Below are positions 37,641 through 50,660 of a stretch of DNA of 64,000 nucleotides, piece by piece. Below the pieces are notes generated by a model, which worked only from the letters and a program-made list of their open reading frames with translations, was not told the origin of the DNA and searched no databases. A program made the translations under genes and the position numbers. Within the stretch, counting starts at the first letter, position 1; the number at the start of each line of letters is the position of its first letter. This DNA comes from Stercorarius parasiticus (taxonomy: Eukaryota > Chordata > Aves > Charadriiformes > Stercorariidae): the NCBI GenBank assembly GCA_013396915.1, contig VWZL01000903.1, positions 217,629-281,628 of the forward strand, written 5' to 3'.

Positions 37641-40189
37641 GGTAGATGTTGATGCTGCTGCATAGGCTGCCTAGCAGAGTGCTTCAGCTATGTGCTACGT
37701 GTAATATGAAGTTCGTTTTAACTACAAAAGGGACCTCAAAGTCTAACCCTTAATGTAGACTGCTTATCAGAGTTTGTATAAAACATGAGGAGATAAGGGC
37801 AGAAGGGAGAAATTCTTTCCAGTCAGTCAAATACTGCTAGGTTTTCAATTACAACTTTATTTAAAAATAAAACAAAACCAACACCAACAAAAAAACCAAC
37901 CCTGGCGGCTTTAAAAGCAGTGACTGACTTCACTGCCTGGTTTTAAGTACCAGGGGAAACATGTCTCTTGCGCACTACTAGCATTCTTTCTAAATCCAAT
38001 ATATAATCAGAACACTTTCAGGAAAGTGCAGCTGCAAAACTGAAACTGTCCTGTGGCTGGAGCACAGGATATTTAATGGCAGAGTTAGGGCTCTGGCACT
38101 GATGGTGTAGCCCATCCTCAGGAGATTTTCAAGACTTAGTTATGACTTTGTCATGAGATGCAGGGAAGGCAGCACGTAACTGTGCTGTGCCAGGGCTGGG
38201 AAGCCACCATGATCCAGTTCCCTGGTCTCCTTGACTGCAGCGGCAGCCACACGTACTTCTGATTAAAATCTGCTGTTTCTGACACACTAGTTCTGTTGGC
38301 GGGCGAGAAGGCAAAATAAAGCCCTCATCTGCCCCCTGACGCTGGGGTGGAACACAGAAACGTGGCTAGGTTGAGTTTGGTTTCCCTCTCCCTTCTTCCC
38401 TACTTGTGCAGGCAACTCGCACAGGAGCACAGGGAGCCTGACATCAATCTCAATTTGGATTACCATGCGAATCATATGCTCAGCCTCCATTTCCAGAGGC
38501 TGCAATAGGTCCCCTACGTAGATACAGATGCTTGATACAGAGGAAGCCCAGATGCCAATCAACATTACACCATCATGATCCTTATGATTGCTGAAAAATA
38601 AAAAAAAGCAGCTGAAGTTAAACACTATGGTAGCTGATATTTATAACGTACACAGCAGGTGCAGAGACTTCTGAATTCCCTTCATGGGTTTATAAAGTGA
38701 ATGTTGCCAAGAAAAGGGAGTTAGTAGAACAGCAGTACTGAAGATATACATGGTACCAAATTAGTATAGCAACAAAAAAGTCCATAGACTACACATGAAA
38801 GACTACTCTAACATTTTTTCTATATCTGTATGTCCTTCCACTGTGCATAATTCTTTTGATTTTTTACTTTAATTTGCACCTCACTAGCTATCAGTCTGGC
38901 CTACTGTGTTTTAAATAATAATGAAAGATAGTCCTTTTGTAAATCTTCAAAATGTAGTGCTTTGCTCAAACAGATTGACACCTAGATTAGTATTCTGAGT
39001 CAAAAAGGTGTTCCTTTCTGTATTTTTTTTGTCAATCTTTGCTTTTGAAAAAAAGATGAGGTGGCAATGCAGATGCATAGTACTAAATTCAGAAACTCCA
39101 TTAAAATTGAAAGGATTATCATTGCTTGCATAACAGCTTGTTTCAATGAGATGTCAGATATTGTTTGAAATGAATAGCCTGGCATTATGGCTAAGTGTGA
39201 TTCAAGATACTAAAGTTTTTAGGTGATCTGACAGAGATCTCTTGTTTTCCCCTTGCAATGTGCCATTACATTAACCAGTTTTTAAGAAGAAAGCACACTT
39301 CTGTAATGGAGAAGCAGATTTTTTTGGTGGGGTATATAATCTATATGGCTCAAGGTCTGATTTTGCTTGAGTTTCCTTATGTCTAGTAGGACATGACATA
39401 GCACAAGACCAGATGTCTCACATCTAGTCACTGATGAGATACACCTGAGCCTGGGAGCCACCCGACAGAATGCCACGCCTGTTACAGCAGGGCTAAAGAT
39501 GATTGTCCTTGGGACAGAATGGCTTTTCTCCAAGACAATGTCAATCCCATTCCGCTCCAGTGTGTCTCTCCAAGTTTTCACATTCTTATGGCCCTTCCCC
39601 AAAGAAAAGATCTCACCTATACGAATGTTGCTGTTTAGCCACAGGGAATTATGCAGCTGTCCCAGACCTTTTCCTCTAGGAGATTCAGGTGTGCAGCAGA
39701 AATGGAAGGTGTTTGAAATCCTTGATGCCAACTGTCTTAATTCCTTTATCTGCCTCACACCTACCCTACTACTCAGTGGTGATAATCCAAAACATCTCAC
39801 TTACCACAAGCTTATTTGGTATCTGTGATTCCTTGCAACAACCCTTGTTGCTGGGTTGATCCCAGCAACACTGGCTGGTAGATCCTTGTCACTTCTTTGC
39901 TTTGGTGCTGACCACTGCAACGCACACTGGGTGGAAGACTCTGAGTTATTCAAAGAGCTTCCAAGGTGGGTCTAAATTAAAGCTGTAACAACTCTAGCAG
40001 TTCATTGAAAACCTTGCCATCCAAAGGGCTGCATCAGTCAGAAAATACAAATCAAATGAAATGTTAGAACCAACAAGAATGGGAAAATAAGCCTGAAAAT
40101 ATACCAATTCCATTACAAAGTGCACTGTCACCTGAAACACAGTGCTCATGTCCATCTGCCCTATTTAAAAAAATTGAGAATAGAGGGAG

Positions 40190-40505
40190 CTGAGAGATTA
40201 ATGATGGGAATGGCTGGATTCAGAAATCACATTTGTACAAAGAGAGATTGAAAAGTTTGGGACAGTTTATTTTAGGAAAAAAGACAAGGACGTGTTGACA
40301 ATGGCTTTCAAAATAATGCATGACACCAAGAAGGTGGCACAAGTGCTTCTGGATGTGTCCCCCACAGAATACAAAAAGGAGAGAGCTTGCTATTAAATTC
40401 ACAGGGCAGAAAATTAAAAAAAGGTAGAATTATTTTTCAATGAAGTACACAAACAGACAATAAAGTTTATTGTCCATTGATGGCTATTATCAAAGCTATC
40501 ATTAA
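40190..40505 (+). mobile_element. Ancient CR1 LINE remnant (late ORF2 and 3' region)
   Basis: Diverged but colinear with old amniote CR1. In order it shows GAGATTGAAAAG, GGGACAGTTTATTTTAGGAAAA, a TTCAAAATAATGCATGACA segment followed by AAGAAGGTGG, a weakened AATACAA motif, and finally GTCCATTGATGGCTATTA (about 40471-40488), a strong marker of this CR1 group. No open frame survives. It belongs to a much older group than the copies at 30.6-32.2 kb. Confidence 0.75.
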
Positions 40506-41344
40506 AAAAAGTCCCAAAACACTAAACAAGCCGACAGGCAAGACACCAGGAATTTAAAAAATGAAATAGGGATTGGGAAAGAGAGAAAACCTCATTTCCT
40601 TTGAGGGCATCTCAACCTGTACCTGAGAGCATCAGGAAGAAAGTTTCTGTCTTGGGAGTAGTGATGGGGTCACCCACGGGGAGAGGAAGGCAGAAGGGCT
40701 ACTACAGCTGCTGCCAGGAAATCTACCAGTGTCGACGCATGCAGGGTCTTCCCCTCCTCACTGGACTGCCAGTTTTGGCAGCACCTTTCAGCTTGCAGTG
40801 CACAAAATAGCAAAACTCGATGGTCTTGCCCCTTTATCACCTAGTTAGCCTCTGATATCTCTCTGGATAGAGATGCTTGACCTAGCAGTGCTCTCTGGCC
40901 CTGGGAATGATGCAGATATACTGGAGCCAGCTGCCAAAGAGCCACCCGGGCTGTCGGGTCAGTCTGGTTTGGAGGTGCCCTAGCCTGGCAGCCCATGGGA
41001 AGCATTTAAGCCTGCTGAAGGAAGGGGGAAACACGTCTTGTCACAGCAGCTCCGCCTGGCAACACAAGCTTCCTGAGGGGGAGAAGATTGCTATCGATAT
41101 TTCTGTTGTGTATCTGTGGCAGCAATGACCAACAGATGTTTGCTACCTCTTCAGGAACAGTAATTTAAGGCAAAAGCAAGACAAAAAGCCAGCACAGCTC
41201 AGCTTGTGATCTGACTGGAATTTTGGTCTGATTCAGACTTATGCAGAATCCACAAACTTCATATAGGCAGCTTCCCAAATTAACAATATAATTTAATTTT
41301 CTCTTGCAGAGTTTCTCAGAAACTTCAGGTATGACCTATTGCTA

Positions 41345-41402
41345 GAACATGATGCTGGACTAGACGTAGAGTCCAGTTTCATCTAGCAGTTATTGTGTTT
41401 TT
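41345..41402 (+). mobile_element. Ancient CR1 3'-terminal fragment
   Basis: The order GATGCTGGACTAGAC, then TCCAGTTTCATCTAGCAGTT, then ATTGTGTTTT fits the end of old amniote CR1, where GCTGGGCTAGATGGACC is followed by a CCAGTATGGCAGTT-type motif. It lies 840 bp past the remnant at 40190-40505, too far to be its own tail without an insertion. Confidence 0.5.
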
Positions 41403-44400
41403 AACAACAGAGTACTTATGTTAATAAAATGCTCCGTTTCTGCTGTCCTTGCACATACATGAGGTGTGAGCCAAAATAATTTTCTTCCTCACAATATTAA
41501 GTAGCGCTAAAAGGGTGAGTCCTTTTCCAAAATAGCTTGGAGACACGTTTATTCTTTTAGTGTTCTTCACACTTTGCTGATAATGCATTTCTTGTTTATG
41601 TCTGGGAAACAAATATACCCTCTTTTGTCATCAGTCTTAGATGCTGCTACACTTCTGCTGAGCTCTCCAACCTGGATGCCATTCCAGCAGCTATGCTGTA
41701 AATCATGTCTTTGCTTCAGGACCTTATATTTGCAAGGTCAATTGCTGTTGAAATGATGATTACTATAAAGCTTCTATGCATAAAGTGGCTGACAATAACA
41801 GTGCCCTTGAGCATTGACTGCAGGAAGTGGCTACCATCCCATTTTCTGCGCCAGACAAAACTATAGTTAACCAGCGCACTGTTCACTCTACAGTATGATC
41901 CCAGAGAGGGAAAAACCAAACAGCTGTCCTGTGATTTTGTCTCTGGTATTAATATTAAACAAAAATGTATCCAGAAAAAGTCTTTAAAATTAAAGCTTTC
42001 ACAGACATAATATTGATCCTGGTTTATAAATTTACTTCTTAGATAATGCAAATAAATGTCTCTTCACTGCACATTTTCATATCTGCAGCTGAAACTCAAG
42101 ACTGAATTCCTTATCTGCTATGGAAGAATGGAGTCTAATTTTTACTTCATAAATATAAAGCTGCAGAAAGGAGAGGAATCAGACTTCAAAATTTCACGAG
42201 GTAACTGTGTTTCTGGACTAACACTGTCTCCTATTCTGGTAATGTCCACCACAACCTAGGTCTCAGGTGAGCAGCGGGGCAGAGCAGACAATCGCCTACC
42301 CCTGGTGGCGTGGGAGGCCAGCCTGGGTCCTGCGACAGACCTCCTCCCTGTTTTGGGCATGGACTAGCAGGGGAAAAAATGTGGAGAAGAAGCAACCAGC
42401 TGCAGATCTTCCCGCAAGATCAACAACAGACTCAGAAGTAGTACTGTCCATCAACAGAGCCAGAAGAAGTACTGAAGGCTCTGGTGTCTCCAGCCACATC
42501 TGCTGCGCTGCACTGCTTATCCCAACAGGTTTCTAAACATACTCATGCATGTATGAGATGATCCTTCAAAATGTTCCTATTGTTAAAGTTTTAAAGTCCA
42601 TACCGTATCCTGGTCTCTGGACATTCAAACTCATAGCCTTGAAAAGATCGTTTTGTTTGGCTGTTGTTTAACTGGCTAACGGTTCTCTCTGTATAGGACC
42701 TGGAAACCAGCTTAATGGGCCAAGGCCAACAGTATCACCCTCACTCCTCAGTGATATTTTTATCCTTCTTTGTTGATAGAACAGCAGGATTATTCTGCTC
42801 AGAATATCCCAAAATGCAATGGATACCTCAGGAAGGAAAGGTTAGGCTTTTGCCATCCACTGCAATTATTAAATCCGAGGGATTTACATAATGGTAACAC
42901 ATCGTTAATTAAACTTCACTCATAAGAAATAAAAATAAAAAATAAATTATGCTACCAATCATCTTTCCTCACATAACACAGCACGTATAATATATCTGGC
43001 TAAATTGAACATAGAGTAGTTTCCTCTACAGATCAACATTTCTTGCTGACCTATTTTTTTCTGACTAAGCATTAAAAAAATGAAGGCTAACTTTTTCTCA
43101 CCATATTTTTTCTAGCGGTTTCTTTAACAATTCACCCATGTTATTAAGAAACAAGACAGCCAAAAACAGATGCCACGTTCTACTAGTCCTTGAGGTGGGA
43201 CCATGCGTGAAAGAAAAAAGCATTTCACAGCCTCCTCTTAGCTGGTGCCAGGAGCACAAGGGGACTAAGGCACTTGAGGCAGACTCACACACTTCCAGAC
43301 TCCATTTAGAATGTTGTCTCTCGGTAATACCATTTCCCAGACACCTAGCTAAATGACTCCATTTACTCCAGGGTGGCTAAATACGTTAGGACACAGTCCA
43401 AGTCTAATCACATCAATGTGAATGGGCCTTGAGACATCCCTGAAAGGTTAGTAATCACCACTAGCATTGGTGTTCAGTTGAGATCGCTCACCAGTCAGGG
43501 GCTGGTGGCTTATAGCATGTTTCCACTTACAGTACTTTAAGGGAAGAGCTCAGTTACTGCTACTACTTTTTTTGCAGGGTAAACTGTAAGACTTCCTCTC
43601 AGAGCTCCTTTTCCCTGCATGTTTCCTGAGAAGCTGAAGCAAAATCTACACTTTGGTTTGGGAATTTCATGAGAGACATCTGAATGCGTGGGATGTCAAT
43701 GAAAACAAATGACATCTGGCCTGCTTATTTCTCTGTGATAATTTCAGAGCAAAAAGATACTGTAATAATGAAAAAATATTGATAGCCTTTCCTCAGTAAT
43801 GAATTCAAAGTTTACAGAACACAGCAGGGACTCTGGCATAGCAACGTCGCATTCCTTGAGAAACACGGTTATTACAAACGTATTAAATTATTTTTCAATA
43901 AAATATTTCATACACATAAACACATAAAGCAGCTGGAGAGAAAAATCAAATTCTAATTCTGTCTTTAAACCCTGGTGACAAATGGCTTCCTTCAGATTCC
44001 AGGAGATAGATAAATTTAAAGACAGGCTTGCATGCAGCCTTGATTTCTGCTATCCTCTCAACTAGGGCCGAGGAATGCCATACTGAAGATAAAATTTAAT
44101 TTCCATGAGAGGACCGGACGACTCTGAGAACTGATAATGGCACGTAGAGCCTTTTGCCTTTGCAAGTCGCTGGTTCAAATAGAGGTCAAACTGTGACCGA
44201 TCTTTGCTCCCCTCTGATGGCTGTTGGTTATATGGTCCGTGACATGAATCAGTCCTTCCCAGCTGCTTTCTGCATCCTCACAGCTGGCACAGTCCCAGCT
44301 ATTTTATCTGCCAGATACTGCAGGGCTATGGGGGCAGTGGTGGCGGTGGGGAGGCCAGTGACTTCTTTGTCATTGCTGGATTTTTGGCCTTCTTCCTTTT

Positions 44401-46412
44401 GACCAAGGTGGAAGTTGTACACTTGGCAGCATAACGAAGCTCCACTGCTCATATTATACTATTTCTATGGCTGGCAGAGAATTTAATTATCCACTGTTGT
44501 CAGCCAAACAGCTTTCAGTAAGACTAAAAATAAATTTAAAACCAATGCCCTTTCCTCCTCCCCATACACAGTATATTTTCACATATACAAAAAACCCCAA
44601 CCCAAACCATGACTAAAGATACCTTCACCTCCCTGTATAGAAGCTGGTCTTTGAAAGACTATCAGTCGTTTCAGTGAATTGTAGATTATTTACCAGTGAC
44701 CTCATGTGTGAGGGGGAAAATAAGTCTATTCTTTGAAAACGAGAAGGACGATGTGATGTTAAGAAGACTTTTCTCAACTGTGCTACTATCAGTCTGAAAA
44801 AATCTGACCTTTGTAAATGCTATAGGTTTATATTTTTATGCCGTGGAACAGCATCGTATTAAAGGCATGAGAAGTACAGAGTGAGAGGGTCTGTACAGGA
44901 TCTGATATTCACAAAGGGAAAATAAAATGCAATTTAAGCCTTTGAATGTTTGCTGTATATATTCTTAAGGAGGCAAATTGAGATTTGAATCTAAAAGGAA
45001 AGGCAGAAATAGAGGAAGGATGACGTACATCCTCATCTCCCTTTGTGCCCTCGCCTTGAGCCGAATCTGCCATCCCGCAGAGCCTGCTGCCCACAGTCAC
45101 CATCTCACTGAGTGTATGCACAATACCTTGATGTGGGAGGTTTTTACTACCCTATATGTTTTTCACATCCTACCTACAAGATCACCAAACTATAGCTCTC
45201 TACGGTACCATAACGTTGCATAAACCAACATGAAGTCAAAATCACATTCCTGTGGCCTAAATTTACAGTTGCCAGTAATATTGGCTATATCAATGACTGA
45301 TTTTCTGCGTCTTTTGAACTATATCAGCATCTCAATCTGCTTCTGCTATCTTATCAGCATGATACATCAGCTACAACAACAACACTAAAACTGTAGTTTT
45401 GGCAAGTGGAATTGTCTGAAACACAGCAATGCTATCATTTTCTGCATCGCCTACTGTCTGCAGATACAAAACGCCTACACTATTTAGATGAAAAAAAATT
45501 AAAGAAGAAAAAAAATTAAAGGGCATTTAGTTTGTCTCCGGATAAGCTTAACACAGAAAACAATACCAAAACGTTTAACAAGAACAGTTGTAGCTGATAT
45601 CACAGGTTTTAGAGAGATCGGACATCCTATGGAGTTTCATGAGGAAAAGGCTGTAGTGAACGAGGAATATTTGGAAACTTACTACAGTCTGTAGAAAATG
45701 GTTGCTTATTTTTCAGGAAATATTATGAAATATTAATTAAAAATTATTTCCACAGCCAAGTACATTTAGGCTTAGGGTGTTTCATAGTTTTAGCGAAAAG
45801 CAAACACTAAAAACACCCCTTAAAAGATTTGGGGAAATCATTTATTTTTGGTGGTTTTTTGCTTTTTTTAATATTTTGAATTCATTGAAAGCTTTTTAGA
45901 CAAAAAATCATGTAAACAAGATTGCTTTCCAATCAAATAATTTTGATGAGTACTTGTTCTAAATTTAATTAAAAATAAAGATTAATACATAAATGCTCAC
46001 GTGCTAAAGTATATGCATGTGTATAGTTCCCAGGAAAGACAAAATTCAGCATATACCTGATTTTCAGCAGATCAGGTCCCTGGAATACGTCAAGGTTAAT
46101 CAGAAGTGCAAAAGACTTTTGAACACACCTGTCTGAGTCACAGAGCAAAACTTGGTGGAAGAGACTTGCAAAGATTCATCTGTGGAATAATTGAAGCTAG
46201 AACTTTCTCTTGGAAAGAGAAAGACCGGCTTCAGCAGGATGTGGTCTTTTCCCCACCATACCGAGCTCAATGGAATCATTGATCAGAGGTATCACTGAAC
46301 TGATCACGCTCACAATGCTTCCTACAGATAATCAGGTGCAAATTCACTTATATGAATAAATAATAATTAAGCACATTTATATAAATACTTGAAAAACATC
46401 TTAACATATTTT

Positions 46413-46441
46413 CATAACATAGCACATTTTAATGTGTTATG
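46413..46441. repeat. Short imperfect inverted repeat
   Basis: CATAAC and CACAT on the left pair with ATGTG and TTATG on the right, with a 4-bp bulge in the left arm. It is AT-rich and could be chance. Confidence 0.4.
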
Positions 46442-47840
46442 ATTAATAAATTATTCTTGATTATCAGCAAACTATCAGCATAGTGACATGAACCAGCACA
46501 TTAATCGGCATTTCAAAATAAAGCACAAAACAGGTTTGGAGATTTTCTTCAAAAGATTTTCTTCCAAGAGTTTTCTAACAAAATCTGTTTGCTTCCCAGC
46601 AATACCACCATGAGTAACCTCTTAATATTCAAATACTCTTTATATAACAATAAAAGCTTAATGTCGATGCACATGCAGACTGGAAGGGTTGCAGCTGAGA
46701 CATTAGACTTCTCACTTATTATTTCATTTTCAGGCATCCCGTCAGAAAGAAAAAGGAACACTGAGATGGCAATGTACAAAAAAAGGTGTGTAGTTAGTTT
46801 TTCCCAAGTAAAATATTTCTTTTATGTACATTAGCACAAAGGATTCATCAACTATTACAAGTAGCATACTGATAAACATGAAAACACATGAATGAATTAT
46901 TTTAAAAGCAAAAGCCATGTTGCAATATAGAGAATCTCTTCTACATGTACAGGTCATCAGTGATGTACGCAAAACCAAACCAAAAAGTCTCCACTCTGTA
47001 ACTTCAAAAGGCCAATGTGAGTCTTTAGTTCAATGGTTAGTATCTTGGTTTACCCTTGGTTCGTGATTATAGATTTCCTAACAAATGCTTGAAGCTAATT
47101 TTGTTGAGGGATATCCATTTTCCTGGTCCGCTGCCCAAACAGCTAATAGCACTTACTGATGTTTTTCTTGCTGTACTAGCCAAAAATATAATGAATGTAA
47201 ATAAATGCTGTATTATTGACACAAATGCTGGGGCAAATTTGCTGTATAAATCAGGACGTAACTGATACCAGTTGCGTAATATGTGGTAATATTAAATCAG
47301 TCTGATTAATGTCTCTGGGTTAACACTGCATTTTACTAGGTAAATATATGCCTGCCTTCGCTGTAATGGCTAATTTTGGTCCTCAACCCCACACCATGTA
47401 GGTATGGATCGGGACAAATTTGGAACCTAGTGCTCCTGCAACACTGACCACTACCCAACACTGTTCCCGATGAGCAACGTTTGACGTTGCAAGTAGCTCC
47501 CTTGGTTAGGGCCAAGGACTGATTGAGAAGATCAGTCTCGACTGTTTGAATTGTGGCGTTCCTTTTCCATTGGTCAGTATTGCCCTACAAGGGAGGGAGG
47601 GGCTGTTACTATGATTATGTGCTTCCTTGTTCTCTGTGTGTTTAGAGAGCACGCAGTACCCGGGGAGAGCAGCGCTCTCCAAAGAGGTCTGTTGCAGCCC
47701 GTTAAGGATCAGCACCTCCATCCGCTGTAAGCAGAAGATGAAAAATTTCCACTGTATTTCTAGTGCAGCCTGTGGTTAATTACACTGATGTACTGGTCCA
47801 TGAATTGCTCATTTGTCTCGAACCTTTTAAAGTAAACATC

Positions 47841-47917
47841 AACTAATTAATTATTCATCAAATAAATTAATAGGATAAATACGTGAATAAATTGAATTAA
47901 TTAATTGAATGAATAAT
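47841..47917. repeat. AT-rich block dense in TTAATT/AATTAA motifs
   Basis: At least five AATTAA or TTAATT cores and several AATAAAT and TGAATAA words occur in 77 bp with almost no G or C. It could be low-complexity DNA, a matrix-attachment-like tract or a homeodomain site cluster. Confidence 0.55.
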
Positions 47918-48198
47918 CTTGCATTTAACATGTATATTCATCTTCAAAAGCATCTGGGCTCATGCAAGTGTTCCTTATTGCAGAAGACTTTAAAAGAATT
48001 ACATTTTGATTGAAGACAAAATGCATTGGTTCTTTTTTATTTGTTGGTGGGGATTATAATAACAAAGACTATTGCTTTTTGAAGAATAGCCAGCCACATA
48101 ACATTAGGAAATTATTTTAAAATAAAGATAATAAAACATATTTTTCCTCTGCGGGAAGGTATTATCTAAAGAAATTATTCTACCGTTATCTTTTGCCT

Positions 48199-48233
48199 GT
48201 TTTTTTGTTTGGGTTTTTTTTTTTTGTTTTTCT
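48199..48233 (+). repeat. T-rich low-complexity tract
   Basis: Long T runs interrupted by single G or GGG. The plus-strand open frame beginning just before it is an artefact of the tract. Confidence 0.85.
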
Positions 48234-49573
48234 TTGCATGACTATACCTCAGGAAAATCCTTTTTTTCACTGCCAGGGACCAGGTGGTAGCATATATTCA
48301 AAATCAGAAAGCATATTTCCTCTGGTAAAAGACAGCATCCAAGAATATTTTGCATTTCAAGTTTCCCTAAAGCAGCCAAGATACAGTTAAATCTTTACCT
48401 CACATGAATTTCTTGGCATTCTTTAGGAATGTGTTAAACGTGCTATTTATTAGTGAAATCTGCAAATAAGCATCACTCGGTCCAACAAGACATTAATTAT
48501 AAATACATCTTCTGCCAGATCTAAGTATTGGATGTTTATGGAATTTATTTGTGCATGTAGGGCAAAGACTGTAAATCATAAAACTAGTCATTAACTTGAA
48601 TTGTATGTACTTTCCTCATGTATTTCCTGATATTTTTCAATTTATTGAAGTTCCTTCTTATGAAGTGAATGACCTCTGTGGAAGCTGGTTCCTTCAGCTT
48701 CCATTTCTCTTCCCTCTCTCCTCAGGGCTTGTATACTTCTTTTGAAAACTAAAATCCCATTTTTCTTCCAAATATTTAGGTGCTTATATAAATGCATGCA
48801 CACAGCTATTCCATAGAATTTAAATGATATAACAGTCTAAATGAATAATGTGACTTGAAAAAGAGGTTTTCTACAGCAGAGCCCCTGAAAGTTTGCGATA
48901 GTACAGATAAACCAAAACTGTGACTTAGGCGGAGAATCAGTCTGGTTAGCTAAAAAAAGATTTCCCAAAACAATTGCTCCGAAGTTAAACTGAAATTGAA
49001 CCCTTGGGGAGAAAGAAAGTATCATTATCTCTGTGTCTTTATTTTACAGTTTTATGCTTTTTCCCACCTTCTGGTCTCCAGCTAGGATCATGAACGCAAA
49101 AAGGCAGTGAAAGAGGCTATTCTAACACCACCTGCTCAGCAGCAGGAACCAACAATGCTCACAGCACAAGCACAGCTGCTGCTGTAGGAGTTTCAGCACA
49201 GGTTTACAAACTGATGAGCATGATGTTTGGGGGACTCTTACTTTTTATAATAACTTGAAAAATTTTAGTAAAGCTCTCCAGTTGCTCTGTCAATGAATAT
49301 GGTCTACACCTGGAGCCAGCCGTATGCTGCTAGGGAATATGTAATTTGTACCTAAGTTCTCAAATCAGGAATAATGTTGGTCTGATTAAATCTGGGCTTA
49401 TTAAGCAAGCTGGAGAAAAGGCCAAGGGATTGCCAAAGGAAACAGAGGTATAAAATATTGTTTAATATTTTTATTTAGAACTTTATGTATCTCCAGCTAG
49501 GTAGAGTGATTGCTTTTGTAATTCCTCCAAAGCCTGTGTCTGTCTGAATGAACTAGCGTGGAGAGTTCAGCTG

Positions 49574-49604
49574 TAAAAAAAAAAAAAAAGAAAATGAAAA
49601 AGAG
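49574..49604 (+). repeat. A-rich tract
   Basis: A run of fifteen A followed by interrupted A-rich sequence. No retroposed gene body or target-site duplication was seen beside it. Confidence 0.85.
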
Positions 49605-50085
49605 TTCTCATAGAGTTAGAAAGTTCTTCAGGAACAGAGAAGCTGGGGATGGGAATGCAGCAGTGGCCCTGGAGTCTTTCTTCTATTCAGACAGACAAAC
49701 TGTTCTTAGGGCACGGCCAGAGGAGAAGAAAACAGTCAGGACCAGAAGCCATTTAGATCAAAGAAAAGTCTAAAAGCAGCTAAATGCAACACAATGCGAC
49801 CAAAATGCAGGTGTCTGGAGAGCGTCCAAGTGGTGGGGCTCCTGCAGAGCTCTGTGGTAAAAGCACAAATTGGGTTGAATATTTTTCTAAATATTTCAAA
49901 TGACAATGTTGCCTCATACCAGACTTCTGTATCGTTTCCCACCCTAAACATGCACTGGTGTCCAATCCGGCTCCCATACTCCCACACATGCAAAGTGCTG
50001 TGTGATTTGCAGTGCTGGAAGTCCACCCCATCCCCCGAAAACTAGCCACGTTGCAGGACGTTTCATAGGCAGTGATGCGAGGAAG

Positions 50086-50158
50086 TTCAGGGAGCTGTAG
50101 TGTTCCAATACAGGTTTGTCCTTGCGAAGCTCTGTTTGAAAGACTACAACTCCCAGAA
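50086..50158. promoter_or_regulatory. Inverted pair of ZNF143-like (ACTACAACTCCCA) sites
   Basis: The right arm carries GACTACAACTCCCAGAAT (50142-50159), which matches the vertebrate ZNF143/SBF consensus ACTACAANTCCCA. The left arm TTCAGGGAGCTGTAGTGTT (50086-50104) is its inverted counterpart, about 16 of 19 positions matching, with a 35-bp spacer. The surrounding 49790-50170 keeps several CpG sites. It could be a cryptic promoter, an enhancer, or the terminal inverted repeats of a tiny decayed DNA transposon. Confidence 0.5.
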
Positions 50159-50633
50159 TATTCCACTTTTTCATTAACTGCTGCAGAGACTTTTGTAAGA
50201 TGACACCTGCTGCAGGAGAAGAAAAAAAAAAATAATGCTGGGAATCAATTGTTAGTGCAGAAAAAGTGTACTTTTAAATTGACACTCCAGAATCTATATT
50301 GGGTTGGTTTTAGCGGCTTGAGAAACTGAGATACAGAGGACTTCATGCAAAGAGAAAAACAGCAATACAAAAAGGATGATTTGGACTTCATGGAATCTCT
50401 CTTTCAAAGTTCCAGCTTAGCACGAAAAAGAGGATCCTCTGGATCTGAACTGGATCTGAACTCCAAAAAACCACCCCAAAAGGCAATATTTGGGGCAGAC
50501 ATAACCAAAGTCTGAACGGGAGAGCTCAGAAACCGTATGGACTTGGGGATACACTCCTCATTCTGGGAGGTACTCAGTGACAGCAGTACATCCCTGTGCC
50601 ATAAGGAGAACATGTATAACCTCTTTTTCTTTT

Positions 50634-50660
50634 AAAAAAAAAAAAATATATATATATAAT
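50634..50660 (+). repeat. Poly-A plus (TA)n microsatellite
   Basis: Thirteen A are followed by six or more TA dinucleotides. Confidence 0.9.

Noticed and set aside
37725..37760. GGGACCTCAAAGTCTAACCC, considered as an old CR1 tail on the minus strand
   Set aside because: Only a short match and no further colinear CR1 sequence on either side.
39282..39800. The longest open frame of the window, 172 codons on the minus strand
   Set aside because: No recognisable family, no compositional bias of coding DNA and a competing frame on the other strand. I saw no convincing splice sites or start context.
42290..42306. CTCF-like CCCCTGGTGGCGT
   Set aside because: Only about 10 of 14 consensus positions fit, with key positions missed.
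44249..44452. Minus-strand segment with QVYNFHLG, considered as the preceding GABRG3 exon
   Set aside because: The expected Cys-loop residues and splice sites are absent, so the similarity is superficial.
47026..47068. tRNA-like A and B boxes (TAGTTCAATGG and GGTTCGTGATT)
   Set aside because: The boxes are only 32 bp apart start to start, shorter than in a tRNA, and no acceptor stem pairs. No SINE body follows.
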